Under the pieces are notes generated by a model, which worked only from the letters and a program-made list of their open reading frames with translations, made no database searches and was not told where the DNA came from. Below, piece after piece: positions 8,189 to 16,836 of a DNA stretch of 64,000 nucleotides. The stretch is from positions 1 to 64,000 of the forward strand of contig CAJBFN010000001.1 in the NCBI GenBank assembly GCA_903952435.1, written 5' to 3'. The DNA is from an uncultured bacterium. Lineage in GTDB: Bacteria; Patescibacteriota; Saccharimonadia; Saccharimonadales; Saccharimonadaceae. Numbering within the stretch: position 1 is the first letter of the stretch; the number at the start of each line of letters is the position of its first letter. The position numbers were made by a program, and so were the translations under genes.

Positions 8189-10138
8189 ATGAGATATATA
8201 GGGAACAAACAGAGGTTAATAAATACTATACATTTATTTATGAAAGAGAATAATATTAGTGGTGGTGTTTTTTGTGATTTATTTGCAGGGACTGGAGTTG
8301 TAGGTGACTATTTTAAGGGCGATTATCGTGTAATCGCTAATGACTTTATGCACTATTCATATGTCTTCAATCAAGGAAAACTATTAAATAAACAACTACC
8401 AAGTTTTAGTATTTTTAAGAAAAAATACCATACGGATCCATTCTCTCATCTTAATAGTAAGGTATATAAATACAACTCTAGCTACTATATTACAAACGAG
8501 TACTCACCGAGGAATAATCGTCAGTTTTTTACAGAAGAGAATGCAATAAAAATTGATGGCATTAGGCAATCTATTGAGAAACTTTTCCTAGATAAATATA
8601 TTTTAGAGAACGAATATTTTTATCTTTTAGCGTCTCTGCTTGAAAGTGTAATGGGCGTGTCTAATACGTCTGGAACATACGAGGCATTCTTAAAAGACTG
8701 GGATAAGAGGTCCTTTAAGCCATTTATGTTAGTTCCATTGGGGATGTTTGATTATAAAAGTATTAGTACTGTAAATAAAGTTTTCTGCAAAGATTCAAAT
8801 GAACTCCTACGTTCCATAGAAGGTGATGTGCTTTATATCGATACACCCTATACAGTAACCGAATATTCGTCAGCTTATCATTTATTGGAGACTATCTCTA
8901 AGTATGATTACCCAGAAATACATGGTAAAACCGGCAGAAGGGTCCATAATGACAAGAAGTCGGATTATACGAAGAAAAGGAAAGCTATTTTTGCCTTCGA
9001 AGACATGTTTAGACAGGCGAATTTTAAGGATATTATTATTAGTTATAGTACCCAATCGATTGTTCCTTTAGAGGATCTCGTCCAGACGGCGCGCAGGTTT
9101 GCCATTAATCATGAAGTTTTCGTTAAGAAGATACCGTATAGGGAGTATAAAAACCTTAATGCAAGTCAAAAGGGCGATGATTTACATGAGGTGCTTATAT
9201 ACTTCAAGAAGGACCTATCGCTTAATAAATCACCACTTAACTATTCTGGCAGTAAAAATAATATACTAACAGATATAATCAATCTATTGCCGCAGCATGT
9301 TGGGACTTTTGTAGATGTGATGGGTGGAGCGTTTAATGTCGGGGCTAATGTAGTGGCTACAGATAGGGTGGTTTTTAATGACTATAATAAATATGTATAT
9401 GAGATTGTTAAGTTAATCAGTGAAACTAACCGAGAAGAGCTTGTTCAATCTTGTGAGGCTATTATTAGTAGGTTTAATTTACGAAAGAGTGAAAAGGATG
9501 GGTATTTAGAGTTTAGAAATTACTACAACACAATAGATAACTCAGCCCTTAATCTTTTTGTTCTATCAATGTTTTGTTTTCAGAATCAAATACGCTTTAA
9601 TTCTTCTCAAAAATTTAATACGCCAATTGGTAATTGCGCTTATAATCAAACGATAAGTGATCGTATTATAAATTTTATACCTAAATCGAATATGGTTGAA
9701 TTTACTAATAAAGATTTTAGAGATTTAGACTATGGTTCGTATAAAGATGCTGTCTTTTACTTCGACCCACCATATTTTATAACTAATGCGACCTATAATG
9801 ATGGTAAGCGTGGGCTTCAGGGTTGGGATAAGGATCTTGAAGCAGATTTACTCAATTTGTTGGATAGACTAGACAGCAATAACCAGAAGTTTATGTTGGC
9901 AAATGTAGTTGAGCACAAAGGTAAAATAAACCATTTATTAATGGAGTGGATAAAACAACGACAAACGCGATATAATATAACATATATCGACCATCCAACG
10001 CGAAAAGAAGTTGTAATTAGAAATTATTCGCTTGAGATGACGAATAATAAGGAGACAACTTGCAAGAACAAAGACTTGTTATACCACATGAATTATTCGA
10101 ACGGTTTAATTCCGACCAAAACAGTTTACGCATATTAA
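8189..10138 (+). CDS. Two-domain adenine-specific DNA methyltransferase (M.FokI/M.LlaI type)
   Basis: 649 residues holding two complete D12-class methyltransferase units. The first has motif I DLFAGTGVVG (30-39) and motif IV DTPY (218-221). The second, from about 345, begins NYSGSKNNIL and has DVMGGAFNVG (376-385) and DPPY (526-529). Such fusions (M.FokI, M.LlaI) methylate adenines on both strands of an asymmetric site. The first DTPY differs from the usual DPPY. TATAAT lies at 8172-8177. The next gene, mcrB, starts inside its last 79 bases, which encode a 27-residue tail beyond the family's usual end. It should protect the host from the McrBC-like nuclease downstream. Confidence 0.92.
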   Translation: MRYIGNKQRLINTIHLFMKENNISGGVFCDLFAGTGVVGDYFKGDYRVIANDFMHYSYVFNQGKLLNKQLPSFSIFKKKYHTDPFSHLNSKVYKYNSSYYITNEYSPRNNRQFFTEENAIKIDGIRQSIEKLFLDKYILENEYFYLLASLLESVMGVSNTSGTYEAFLKDWDKRSFKPFMLVPLGMFDYKSISTVNKVFCKDSNELLRSIEGDVLYIDTPYTVTEYSSAYHLLETISKYDYPEIHGKTGRRVHNDKKSDYTKKRKAIFAFEDMFRQANFKDIIISYSTQSIVPLEDLVQTARRFAINHEVFVKKIPYREYKNLNASQKGDDLHEVLIYFKKDLSLNKSPLNYSGSKNNILTDIINLLPQHVGTFVDVMGGAFNVGANVVATDRVVFNDYNKYVYEIVKLISETNREELVQSCEAIISRFNLRKSEKDGYLEFRNYYNTIDNSALNLFVLSMFCFQNQIRFNSSQKFNTPIGNCAYNQTISDRIINFIPKSNMVEFTNKDFRDLDYGSYKDAVFYFDPPYFITNATYNDGKRGLQGWDKDLEADLLNLLDRLDSNNQKFMLANVVEHKGKINHLLMEWIKQRQTRYNITYIDHPTRKEVVIRNYSLEMTNNKETTCKNKDLLYHMNYSNGLIPTKTVYAY

Positions 10139-12216
10139 ATCTTTACGGTTTTTCTGATGCAGACGCTTTCTTTAATGGTGTCGTCAAAATTTTAAACACC
10201 GAAGAGAATATGAGTTTAACTGGCTATGATTTAAATGCCGAACGAGCACAGTATGGTATTTATAACGCCACTGTGACGGGTGATACTAAATATAAAGCAG
10301 TCACGGTGTCTTTTTCTACGTTAGCTTCTAAGCAAGGTAATACGATAATTAATCAACAATTGCTTCCAATGGTTGCTAGGCGTATCGAAGAGGATCCTGG
10401 ATTTCTTGTGGACGATGGATATAAAAAGATATTTATATTGAGTTCATATTTACGAGAGAATGGCGTTGAGGGTGGTAGGGATATAAACCGTGTATTGGAT
10501 GATAATAATTCACTTTCTTTACAGATTAAATGTCTAAATACGATGAACTTTAGTGTGCATAGCATTATCCCTGTTGATGGTCTTGATATCCACGCCCGTT
10601 ATGAAAATATCGAACAATTGTCTAGTGATGCAGAGCGCATTAATGCCTCAAATGCGGGGAATGTTCAGGTCAAGACTGTAGAATTCGATGCAACAAGAAA
10701 CTTAGTGATCGGTAATGCTCCGAAGCTTGAAGGTAATGCTAGTAAGTTCTTTGCGATTAGAATGTATGCAGCTCTAATGCTTAATAAAGATAAACGATAT
10801 CAATATGATTTAAGTAGGGTTGATGATGCCGATACCCAAATAGCCACCCTTAAACATTTTGCTGATTACATAAATAGCAACTCACTAAATTATATTGGTG
10901 GTAAGAAGGAGGCTCGGATCATGAATAGTAATACGGCGCTAAATACGATTTTGTATGGGCCTCCAGGCACTGGTAAAACATGGAATGCTATTAATGTCTA
11001 TGCAAAAAATCTGCTTGAATCTCAAGTCGGACAGGAGTTATCTGCTGAAGAAGTTTTGGCGGATTCATTGAAAGAACTTACTTGGTGGCAGGTTATTTCT
11101 CTTGCGTTATATTCTTCAGGGCGAGCATTAAGAGTAAAGGAGATTCTTAGCCAACCATTATTGCAGGCATATACGAGGTATGTAAGGCAACAGTCGACAG
11201 AGAGAAGTGGATATAGCACGGTGATGACATGCCTTATAGAGCGATCAAATAATTCACAATCTAATTATAGAATAGCTGGGCAAGAGTATTTCGTAAAGAA
11301 TGACGATCTGTCTTGGGCTCTTACTGACCTTGGGCGTTCGTTTGTGGAAGACGAATTGTCTCATATCCCAACAACTGCAGAAGCTCGTGAATCAAGCGAC
11401 TGGTCAAGGTATTATAGGGTTGTTACATTTCACCAGTCATATTCTTATGAAGAGTTTGTTGAGGGTATAAGGCCGAAGATGGATAGCGAGGACGGATCTA
11501 TTTCGTATGAGATTAAATCTGGAATATTTAAAGAACTCTGTGTAACTGCGGGTAATGACCCGGAGAATAAGTATCTTATTATTATTGATGAAATTAATCG
11601 TGGTAATATAGCAAAAATATTTGGTGAGCTTATTACGCTTATTGAAGAAGATAAACGAGATACTATGTCGGTCGTATTGCCGTATTCTCAGGAGAAATTT
11701 ACTATCCCTAAGAACCTATATGTCCTAGGTACGATGAACACGGCAGATCGCTCTATTGCGTTGCTAGACATAGCACTTCGTCGCCGTTTTGAATTTGATG
11801 AGCTTATGCCTCTTTATAATATTCCAGAAATTAATCGCGAAGTGGCTGGTGTCCATATTGGCAAATTACTTAAGTCGCTAAATGATAAAATAGCAGTCTT
11901 AATTGATCGCGATCATCAGATTGGCCATAGCTATTTTATGAAAATAGGTAATGAACAGAGCCTTTATTCGGTATGGTATAAGAAGGTGTTACCACTTATT
12001 CAGGAATATTTTTATAATGATTGGGAGCAACTTGAAATATTGCTTGGATCTAATTTTGTAGAATCTCGACAAGTAGCATTCCAGGGTAGCGCAGATATTG
12101 ATGACTCAACGCTTTATAGTTTTAAACAATTTAGTCCATCAGAATTACCAAACGCGCTGAAGGCGCTTATAGCTAATGAAGAAGAATCGTCAGATATTAA
12201 CTCTATACGAGTATGA
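10060..12216 (+). CDS. mcrB: McrB-like AAA+ GTPase, restriction subunit
   Basis: 718 residues from TTG 10060, supported by AAGGAG five bases upstream. Residues 1-285 are an N-terminal domain I do not recognise, presumably for DNA recognition. The AAA+ motor follows: Walker A GPPGTGKT (300-307), Walker B with the McrB phrase IIIDEINRGNIAKIFGE, and the signature MNTADRSIALLDIALRRRFEF. McrB hydrolyses GTP and forms rings that translocate DNA for McrC. The N-terminal part is longer than in E. coli McrB. A strong internal SD and ATG just before the motor could give a short form. It overlaps the methyltransferase and mcrC genes, so all three act as one operon. Confidence 0.92.
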   Translation: MQEQRLVIPHELFERFNSDQNSLRILNLYGFSDADAFFNGVVKILNTEENMSLTGYDLNAERAQYGIYNATVTGDTKYKAVTVSFSTLASKQGNTIINQQLLPMVARRIEEDPGFLVDDGYKKIFILSSYLRENGVEGGRDINRVLDDNNSLSLQIKCLNTMNFSVHSIIPVDGLDIHARYENIEQLSSDAERINASNAGNVQVKTVEFDATRNLVIGNAPKLEGNASKFFAIRMYAALMLNKDKRYQYDLSRVDDADTQIATLKHFADYINSNSLNYIGGKKEARIMNSNTALNTILYGPPGTGKTWNAINVYAKNLLESQVGQELSAEEVLADSLKELTWWQVISLALYSSGRALRVKEILSQPLLQAYTRYVRQQSTERSGYSTVMTCLIERSNNSQSNYRIAGQEYFVKNDDLSWALTDLGRSFVEDELSHIPTTAEARESSDWSRYYRVVTFHQSYSYEEFVEGIRPKMDSEDGSISYEIKSGIFKELCVTAGNDPENKYLIIIDEINRGNIAKIFGELITLIEEDKRDTMSVVLPYSQEKFTIPKNLYVLGTMNTADRSIALLDIALRRRFEFDELMPLYNIPEINREVAGVHIGKLLKSLNDKIAVLIDRDHQIGHSYFMKIGNEQSLYSVWYKKVLPLIQEYFYNDWEQLEILLGSNFVESRQVAFQGSADIDDSTLYSFKQFSPSELPNALKALIANEEESSDINSIRV
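10903..10923 (+). promoter_or_regulatory. Internal SD and ATG for a short McrB
   Basis: AAGAAGGAGG (10903-10912) lies eight bases before an in-frame ATG at 10921, codon 288, twelve residues ahead of Walker A. It is the strongest SD in the operon. A start here would give a 431-residue protein with only the motor. E. coli mcrB also makes a short form lacking the DNA-binding domain from an internal start. Confidence 0.6.
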
Positions 12217-13519
12217 TAGATTAGACTTTAAGTCTTCTATCTCTCATCAAACTTCTGCGACTCTTAATAAGGTCATGGAGGGCTTATCGAAGCATGTTAA
12301 AGGTAGGGTCCTTGAGCGCGTATTAAATAGTCGCAATGAAACGGTTGGCATTAGGGCATTTCAATATGTAGGCGTTATCCGCATAGATGATTCTTTGACT
12401 ATAGAGATATTGCCAAAAATGTATAGGCAAGCTGATGCTCAAATAGACAATGAAAAATCAATAAATATCGATAACCTATTTTTCATGTTAGATTACTGTG
12501 GTCAGGTCAATATACCTCATTCAGACTCAACACAACTTCATAAAACAAAAGGAAGTTTTTTTGAGACCCTTATTTATTTATTTGCATCGGACCTTCTGAA
12601 TTGCATACAAAATGCAGCACACCATGAATATGTTGCGAAAGAAGATAATTTGCCATACCTAAGAGGTAAACTCTTGCTTAATAAGCATATTACTTTAAAT
12701 AGTATTAACAAGAGTAGGTTTTATTTGCAGAGCGATATGTTTACTGCGGATAACGATTTAAATCGAATATTTAAGTATGTATCCAAGATGTTGCTTGGGG
12801 CAACAAAGAATAGTCGTAACAAGAATATTCTATTGCAGATTCTATCAATATTTGATGAGGTTACTGATACGAGAATCACATCACAAAACGCCGAGAGAAT
12901 CACTCTAACTCGCCTTAATATTAGATTCGAACAATCATTGAAATTATCCAAGCTCTTCTTAGCCAGTCAATCTGTTCAACTAAGTGCTAGTAATTATGAT
13001 AGTTTTACATTCTTGATAGATATGAACCGATTATTTGAAGAATTTATATCATCGGCATTGCGCAAAATCTTGAAACGGTCAAAAAATACTGAAATTACAA
13101 TTAAAAAACAAGGACCTATTAAGACTTTTGTGGAATATACTCAATATGATCAAAAGGGTATATTCAGAATGAAACCGGATATAACTATTTTAAGATCTAA
13201 AGTTGTGAGCGCTATTATTGACACAAAATATAAAATACTTCAGGATGATAGAAAACTTGGGGTTTCGCAGCCTGACCTGTACCAGATGTATGCTTATGCA
13301 AATAAATATAAAACGTCTGATATCACGCTTTTATATCCCGAAAAGCCGAATGATTTTGATTTTTTAAGAGAGACTGATTTCTATATCGACGAGAGTTGTA
13401 CTGTAAAAGTACGCACGATTAATCTTGGTTATCGTTTGTCATTTGATCGAGCAAGATCAGTCGAAAAAAGACTATATGAGTTGATTATGGCTAATGTCGA
13501 AGTTCCGCTAGGTTTGTAA
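12176..13519 (+). CDS. mcrC: McrC-like nuclease subunit
   Basis: 447 residues. The N-terminal part matches McrC (DDSLTIEILPKMY, then LPYLRGKLLLNKHI, the phrase that marks the family). The PD-(D/E)xK centre is in the C-terminal third: MKPDITI, IIDTKYK and a following QPDLYQMYAYA. McrC binds the McrB ring and cuts DNA. The gene overlaps the 3' end of mcrB by 41 bp in another frame, so the start ATG 12176 implies coupled translation; its own SD is weak. Together with the two-domain methyltransferase it forms a LlaI-like system. Confidence 0.92.
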   Translation: MKKNRQILTLYEYDRLDFKSSISHQTSATLNKVMEGLSKHVKGRVLERVLNSRNETVGIRAFQYVGVIRIDDSLTIEILPKMYRQADAQIDNEKSINIDNLFFMLDYCGQVNIPHSDSTQLHKTKGSFFETLIYLFASDLLNCIQNAAHHEYVAKEDNLPYLRGKLLLNKHITLNSINKSRFYLQSDMFTADNDLNRIFKYVSKMLLGATKNSRNKNILLQILSIFDEVTDTRITSQNAERITLTRLNIRFEQSLKLSKLFLASQSVQLSASNYDSFTFLIDMNRLFEEFISSALRKILKRSKNTEITIKKQGPIKTFVEYTQYDQKGIFRMKPDITILRSKVVSAIIDTKYKILQDDRKLGVSQPDLYQMYAYANKYKTSDITLLYPEKPNDFDFLRETDFYIDESCTVKVRTINLGYRLSFDRARSVEKRLYELIMANVEVPLGL

Positions 13520-13709
13520 TTGATCCGCTAAAGCTTTTTTATTTTCAACAATTTATATAATATGGCATTGTTCTGTGTAATCTAAGGTATAGCTATATGA
13601 ATTTTTTCGCGTTACTCACTACTATTACATATTGAAGCCAGTTTTATCTTAAGGGTTAGGCGGCTTAGATGTGATTTTATATTAAAAAAATATATAAATC
13701 AGACTTTTA

Positions 13710-14753
13710 TTATTCCGAAAACTCAAGAGATCGTCGTGCGCCACTGATTAATTCGTCATATGTAATTACTTCAATACGTGACAAATGACTATTATATGTG
13801 CGTAAGGTTTCGTGTATTTCTTCTGGTGTATAGTCGGTAACAAAGTCTGTATGGCCAACTACTATTGTAGCTGAGGCTCGTCGCACATCAACTTTAAGGT
13901 CTGCCAAAATTTGCGCTCTTTGTTCGTCTAAGCCAACTAAATAGTTCATGGCTTGTGATACAGCTTGATTTATATCGTCACCTACAATTAAATGATTACG
14001 ATGTTTAACTATCAGCTTAGGAATATTAGCTTGCTTAAGCTCGACTATATGTAATGACCCGTCACTTCTGATTAATGGTATATCCATTTGATCTAGGACT
14101 ACTAAAGAACGTCTATTAGCTGTATCTATATATCTACCGCCAAACATCCACCATTGTTTTTCTAGAACTTTTTGTAAACCCGATTCTGTACTAGTAGGTT
14201 CTTTAGCGACTATTTCAAGATTATCGATTGCTTGTTTTTGCCTGTGTTGGTTGACTGAATTTGCTAGTAATTGTGATGCATTGCTTTTAAATATTTCGTT
14301 AGCATCAGGGTTGTCGGCGAGAGCTTGTATTAATTGTTCTGTTGACTCTAAGGACATTTTTCCAGTGATAATTTTTTGAGCAAGAGAATCTACGCTTGGA
14401 TCACCAGATAGAAGTTGGTATCTTCCATTATCAGGAAATTTGTCGTTTAGTACGTCTTGAAGTAACGATATGTCAGAAAAACTTCCGTTCCAACACTGTA
14501 GAGCATGATCGAAATACCAACTACGATCAAACTTACTTCTCATATAGGTGGCAACCTTTACGCTAGTTGGAGTATCTTTTGGTTCGGTCGCTTCTTCGCC
14601 ATGGTAGAACAAAATTACCTGGTGTAGTTTTGAGCCATCAGGTGATGGTCTGGTTATGCTTTCAGTTTTTAATAAACCAGGTTTATTAAACCCATCTGTT
14701 TTGACTTTATAGTTCAATGGGGTAGGTTGCTTAATTTGATCATCAGGAGTCAT
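13710..14753 (-). CDS. Shedu-type (DUF4263) defence nuclease
   Basis: 347 residues. The C-terminal half has the DUF4263/SduA pattern: E190 in STESGLQKVLEKQWWMFG, then MDIPLIRSDGSLHIVELK with D224, E238 and K240 in the positions of a PD-(D/E)xK centre, and NQAVSQAMNYL. The usual PDF before the second strand is MDI here, but the acidic residue is kept. The N-terminal 180 residues differ between Shedu proteins and probably sense the invader. Single-gene Shedu systems are known anti-phage defences. It is separated from mcrC by a 190-base gap with no feature I can name and is transcribed toward it. Confidence 0.85.
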   Translation of the reverse strand: MTPDDQIKQPTPLNYKVKTDGFNKPGLLKTESITRPSPDGSKLHQVILFYHGEEATEPKDTPTSVKVATYMRSKFDRSWYFDHALQCWNGSFSDISLLQDVLNDKFPDNGRYQLLSGDPSVDSLAQKIITGKMSLESTEQLIQALADNPDANEIFKSNASQLLANSVNQHRQKQAIDNLEIVAKEPTSTESGLQKVLEKQWWMFGGRYIDTANRRSLVVLDQMDIPLIRSDGSLHIVELKQANIPKLIVKHRNHLIVGDDINQAVSQAMNYLVGLDEQRAQILADLKVDVRRASATIVVGHTDFVTDYTPEEIHETLRTYNSHLSRIEVITYDELISGARRSLEFSE

Positions 14754-14971
14754 ATTATTGGATAATCCTTGGTGATAATTATGCTATTAAATAGACGACT
14801 ACGCAAACTTAAGCGATATTAGCGCATTGAAGTTAAATTATTATCCATCTCAATTAAAACGTTAAAATATTTGACCAGTCTCGCTTTTTCTTCGTGATTA
14901 AGTGTGATTTCTGGACACTTATTATAGCTATTGAGTCGTGTCCTATTTGTAGTGTTTAACTCTGGTGAATC

Positions 14972-14995
14972 GTTCGAGACCGGCATGGGGAGCCA
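14972..14995 (+). other. tRNA-Asn-like 3' fragment (putative right attachment scar)
   Basis: GTTCGAG-N10-GGAGCCA in exactly the spacing found at 732-755. The expected T-stem partner (GCCGG) is absent upstream, so the 5' part of the tRNA is missing or badly decayed. It is followed directly by AATAAA and a hairpin, the same arrangement that follows the encoded CCA of three of the four intact tRNAs in this window. That suggests this is the original chromosomal 3' end of the tRNA, separated from its 5' half by the island. Confidence 0.5.
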
Positions 14996-15031
14996 AATAA
15001 AGACACCCGTTAGGGTGTTTTTATTTGGCTC
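14990..15031. terminator. Bidirectional terminator
   Basis: GAGCCAAATAAA-GACACCC pairs with GGGTGTT-TTTATTTGGCTC around a GTTA loop, giving a stem of about 19 bp with A-tracts and T-tracts on both sides. It would stop plus-strand RNA from the tRNA remnant and minus-strand RNA entering the island. The rest of 14754-15143 holds no gene: the left part is featureless and the right part contains the sigma-gene promoter. Confidence 0.8.
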
Positions 15032-15127
15032 ATTCCTCCTGGATTAGAACCAGAAAATCGCCAGTAAAGCTAGGTGATGTCCAGTCTTTATACCACTAAT
15101 AATGAAATAATATTAACTTCGCAGTTG

Positions 15128-15133
15128 TATAAT
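15128..15133 (+). promoter_or_regulatory. -10 box of the ECF sigma operon
   Basis: TATAAT ends ten bases before ATG 15144, so the leader would be very short. No convincing -35 or SD is seen. Confidence 0.5.
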
Positions 15134-15143
15134 ATATGTGATC

Positions 15144-15716
15144 ATGAATGTCAAAAATGAAGATCTATCTGATTCGGATATATTAGCCAAGGTAATTGAG
15201 GGCGATACTAATATGTTTGGATTAGTCATGGAGAGATATGAGGCAAAATTGATGCGCTATGCTTCATTTTTACTAAAAGACTATGACATTGCGTCTGACG
15301 TAGTCCAAGAAACATTCATTAAGGTTTATGTAAATCTGCGGAGCTTCAATCTATCCAAGCCATTTTCTCCATGGATATATCGGATTTTACATAACGGAGC
15401 TATGAATGCCATTAAATCGGGCAAGAAGATTTGCTCTTTAGGTGTAATTGACGAAATTGGCGATAGTTTTATAGAAAAGTTTGATACCGATAAAGTCATA
15501 GATAAAAAAATGTTGGACAAAAAAGTTAGATTTTGTCTAGGTAAAATCAGTATTAAATATCAAGAAGTATTGGGTCTCAGTTTTTTTGAAAACCTAAAAT
15601 ATGAAGAAATTAGCGATATATTACACATACCGACTTCGACAGTTGGCGTTAGGATTCGTCGGGCCAAGGAAGCATTAAAAAAGATTTGTCAGCAAGAAGG
15701 AGTTGATTATGAATAA
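15144..15716 (+). CDS. ECF-type RNA polymerase sigma factor
   Basis: 190 residues from ATG 15144 (GTG at 15138 is in frame but less likely). Region 2 is seen in DIASDVVQETFIKVYVNLRSF and SPWIYRILHN, and region 4 in KYQEVLGLSFFENLKYEEIS with the helix-turn-helix IPTSTVGVRIRRAKEALKK. This is the two-domain layout of ECF sigma factors, which redirect RNA polymerase to a small regulon in response to envelope or stress signals. The next gene, a membrane protein overlapping its stop, is placed where an anti-sigma factor would be. Confidence 0.9.
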   Translation: MNVKNEDLSDSDILAKVIEGDTNMFGLVMERYEAKLMRYASFLLKDYDIASDVVQETFIKVYVNLRSFNLSKPFSPWIYRILHNGAMNAIKSGKKICSLGVIDEIGDSFIEKFDTDKVIDKKMLDKKVRFCLGKISIKYQEVLGLSFFENLKYEEISDILHIPTSTVGVRIRRAKEALKKICQQEGVDYE

Positions 15717-16191
15717 AAAGACGACTAGAAACAATACAAACATAGAAGAAAAAGTTATGTCGCAGATTGGTAGCGGCAAAGTGCATATGCAATCTAGATC
15801 GTATTATATCGTGATGAGTATTGTTGGCATCGCAGCAATCATTGGAGCGGTTATGTCGGCAGCATACTTTATTAGCGTGGCATCATTGTTTATTCGGCTG
15901 CAGGTAGCACAGGGCCCAGCTTATGGTATTCAACGCACGTTAGATTCATTATTGAGTGATTTCCCTTGGATGGCTGTGTTGCTGGGTTTATTTTCTATCG
16001 TGGCAGTTATTTTTATGATCGCAAAATCAGGTAAGATGTATAAAATCCGTTTGGCATATTTGGTGCCAATTGTCATAATAGTGATATTAACACTTGGCTT
16101 TGCCTTTTCTTACAGCTCACTACCAAATTTTGGCAATAGAGGACAAAACAGTGAGATTCAACCAGCCAGGGGCTATCAGCATAATAGGTAA
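15709..16191 (+). CDS. Membrane protein, possible anti-sigma partner
   Basis: 161 residues with a hydrophilic N-terminus of about 35 residues and three hydrophobic segments (about 38-62, 80-102 and 112-135), ending in an Asn/Gln/Arg-rich tail. It has a good SD (AAGAAGGAG) and its ATG overlaps the sigma stop codon by 8 bp, so translation is coupled. No zinc-binding anti-sigma motif (HxxxCxxC) is visible. The role of holding the sigma factor at the membrane is inferred from gene order. Confidence 0.65.
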   Translation: MNKKTTRNNTNIEEKVMSQIGSGKVHMQSRSYYIVMSIVGIAAIIGAVMSAAYFISVASLFIRLQVAQGPAYGIQRTLDSLLSDFPWMAVLLGLFSIVAVIFMIAKSGKMYKIRLAYLVPIVIIVILTLGFAFSYSSLPNFGNRGQNSEIQPARGYQHNR

Positions 16192-16247
16192 ATGAAATAA
16201 TATCAGTTGCTCGTTTGTATTACATATGCCGGAAGGAGGCAACAACA

Positions 16248-16661
16248 ATGAAAAAAATATTAACATTAGGTTTAGGAACGGCAGTTGTAGTAGCTGCAGG
16301 GATCATAGCGATTCCAGCATTTGCTCAAGCACAAATGAACGGTACAAATGGTAATGGTGGGTCTTATGGCTACCAGCAAAATATCACAGCCAAAGCGGGG
16401 ATATTGGGGTTGACAGAAGACGAGTTAAAATCTCAGCTCGAGACTAAGACAATGCTTCAAATAGCAGCAGATAAAGGTATTAGCGAGGATGATTTTCACG
16501 CATCAATGCAAAAATCTGCGCAAGAGCGTTGGGCATCAAAAGGTTTAACGCAAGCCGAAATGGATAGTCGATTGCAAAATATGAAAGAACGCCAAGCGTC
16601 CGATCATGAGGGCAATAGCGCTAACCGTGGTGGCATGCGAAACAATCGTCATAATCAATAG
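16248..16661 (+). CDS. Small secreted protein
   Basis: 137 residues from ATG 16248, set by GGAAGGAGG eight bases upstream. A signal peptide is clear (MKKILTLGLGTAVVVAAG, cleavage likely after AFAQA). The mature part has LGLTEDELKSQLETKTMLQI, a repeat-type motif found in many small exported proteins of Gram-positive bacteria, and a Gly/Asn/Arg-rich end. It closes the sigma operon and is probably its first target or an envelope sensor. Function unknown. Confidence 0.8.
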   Translation: MKKILTLGLGTAVVVAAGIIAIPAFAQAQMNGTNGNGGSYGYQQNITAKAGILGLTEDELKSQLETKTMLQIAADKGISEDDFHASMQKSAQERWASKGLTQAEMDSRLQNMKERQASDHEGNSANRGGMRNNRHNQ

Positions 16662-16677
16662 TAAATCGAATAGAATA

Positions 16678-16706
16678 ATAGGGGCCTAACCAGCCCCTAT
16701 ATTTTT
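16678..16706 (+). terminator. Terminator of the sigma operon
   Basis: ATAGGGGC pairs with GCCCCTAT across a seven-base loop and is followed by ATTTTTA. Confidence 0.85.
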
Positions 16707-16836
16707 ATGAATGAGCGGAAAAGGCGAGCAAAGTGAGACGATGCCTAGTCTCGCCATTTTTTAGTTAGTAAAAAGTGTCGTATCGGTGTTATGATTCTAG
16801 TATAATTAACGCAGTATTGTGCAAACTTGAGTAATA

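Noticed and set aside
15026-15053. A second tRNA 3' end on the minus strand (T-arm-like CTGG/CCAG with GAGCCA)
   Set aside because: The spacing to CCA is one base too long, the T-loop lacks the purine at 57, and no 5' half is found; the GAGCCA is shared through the terminator palindrome.
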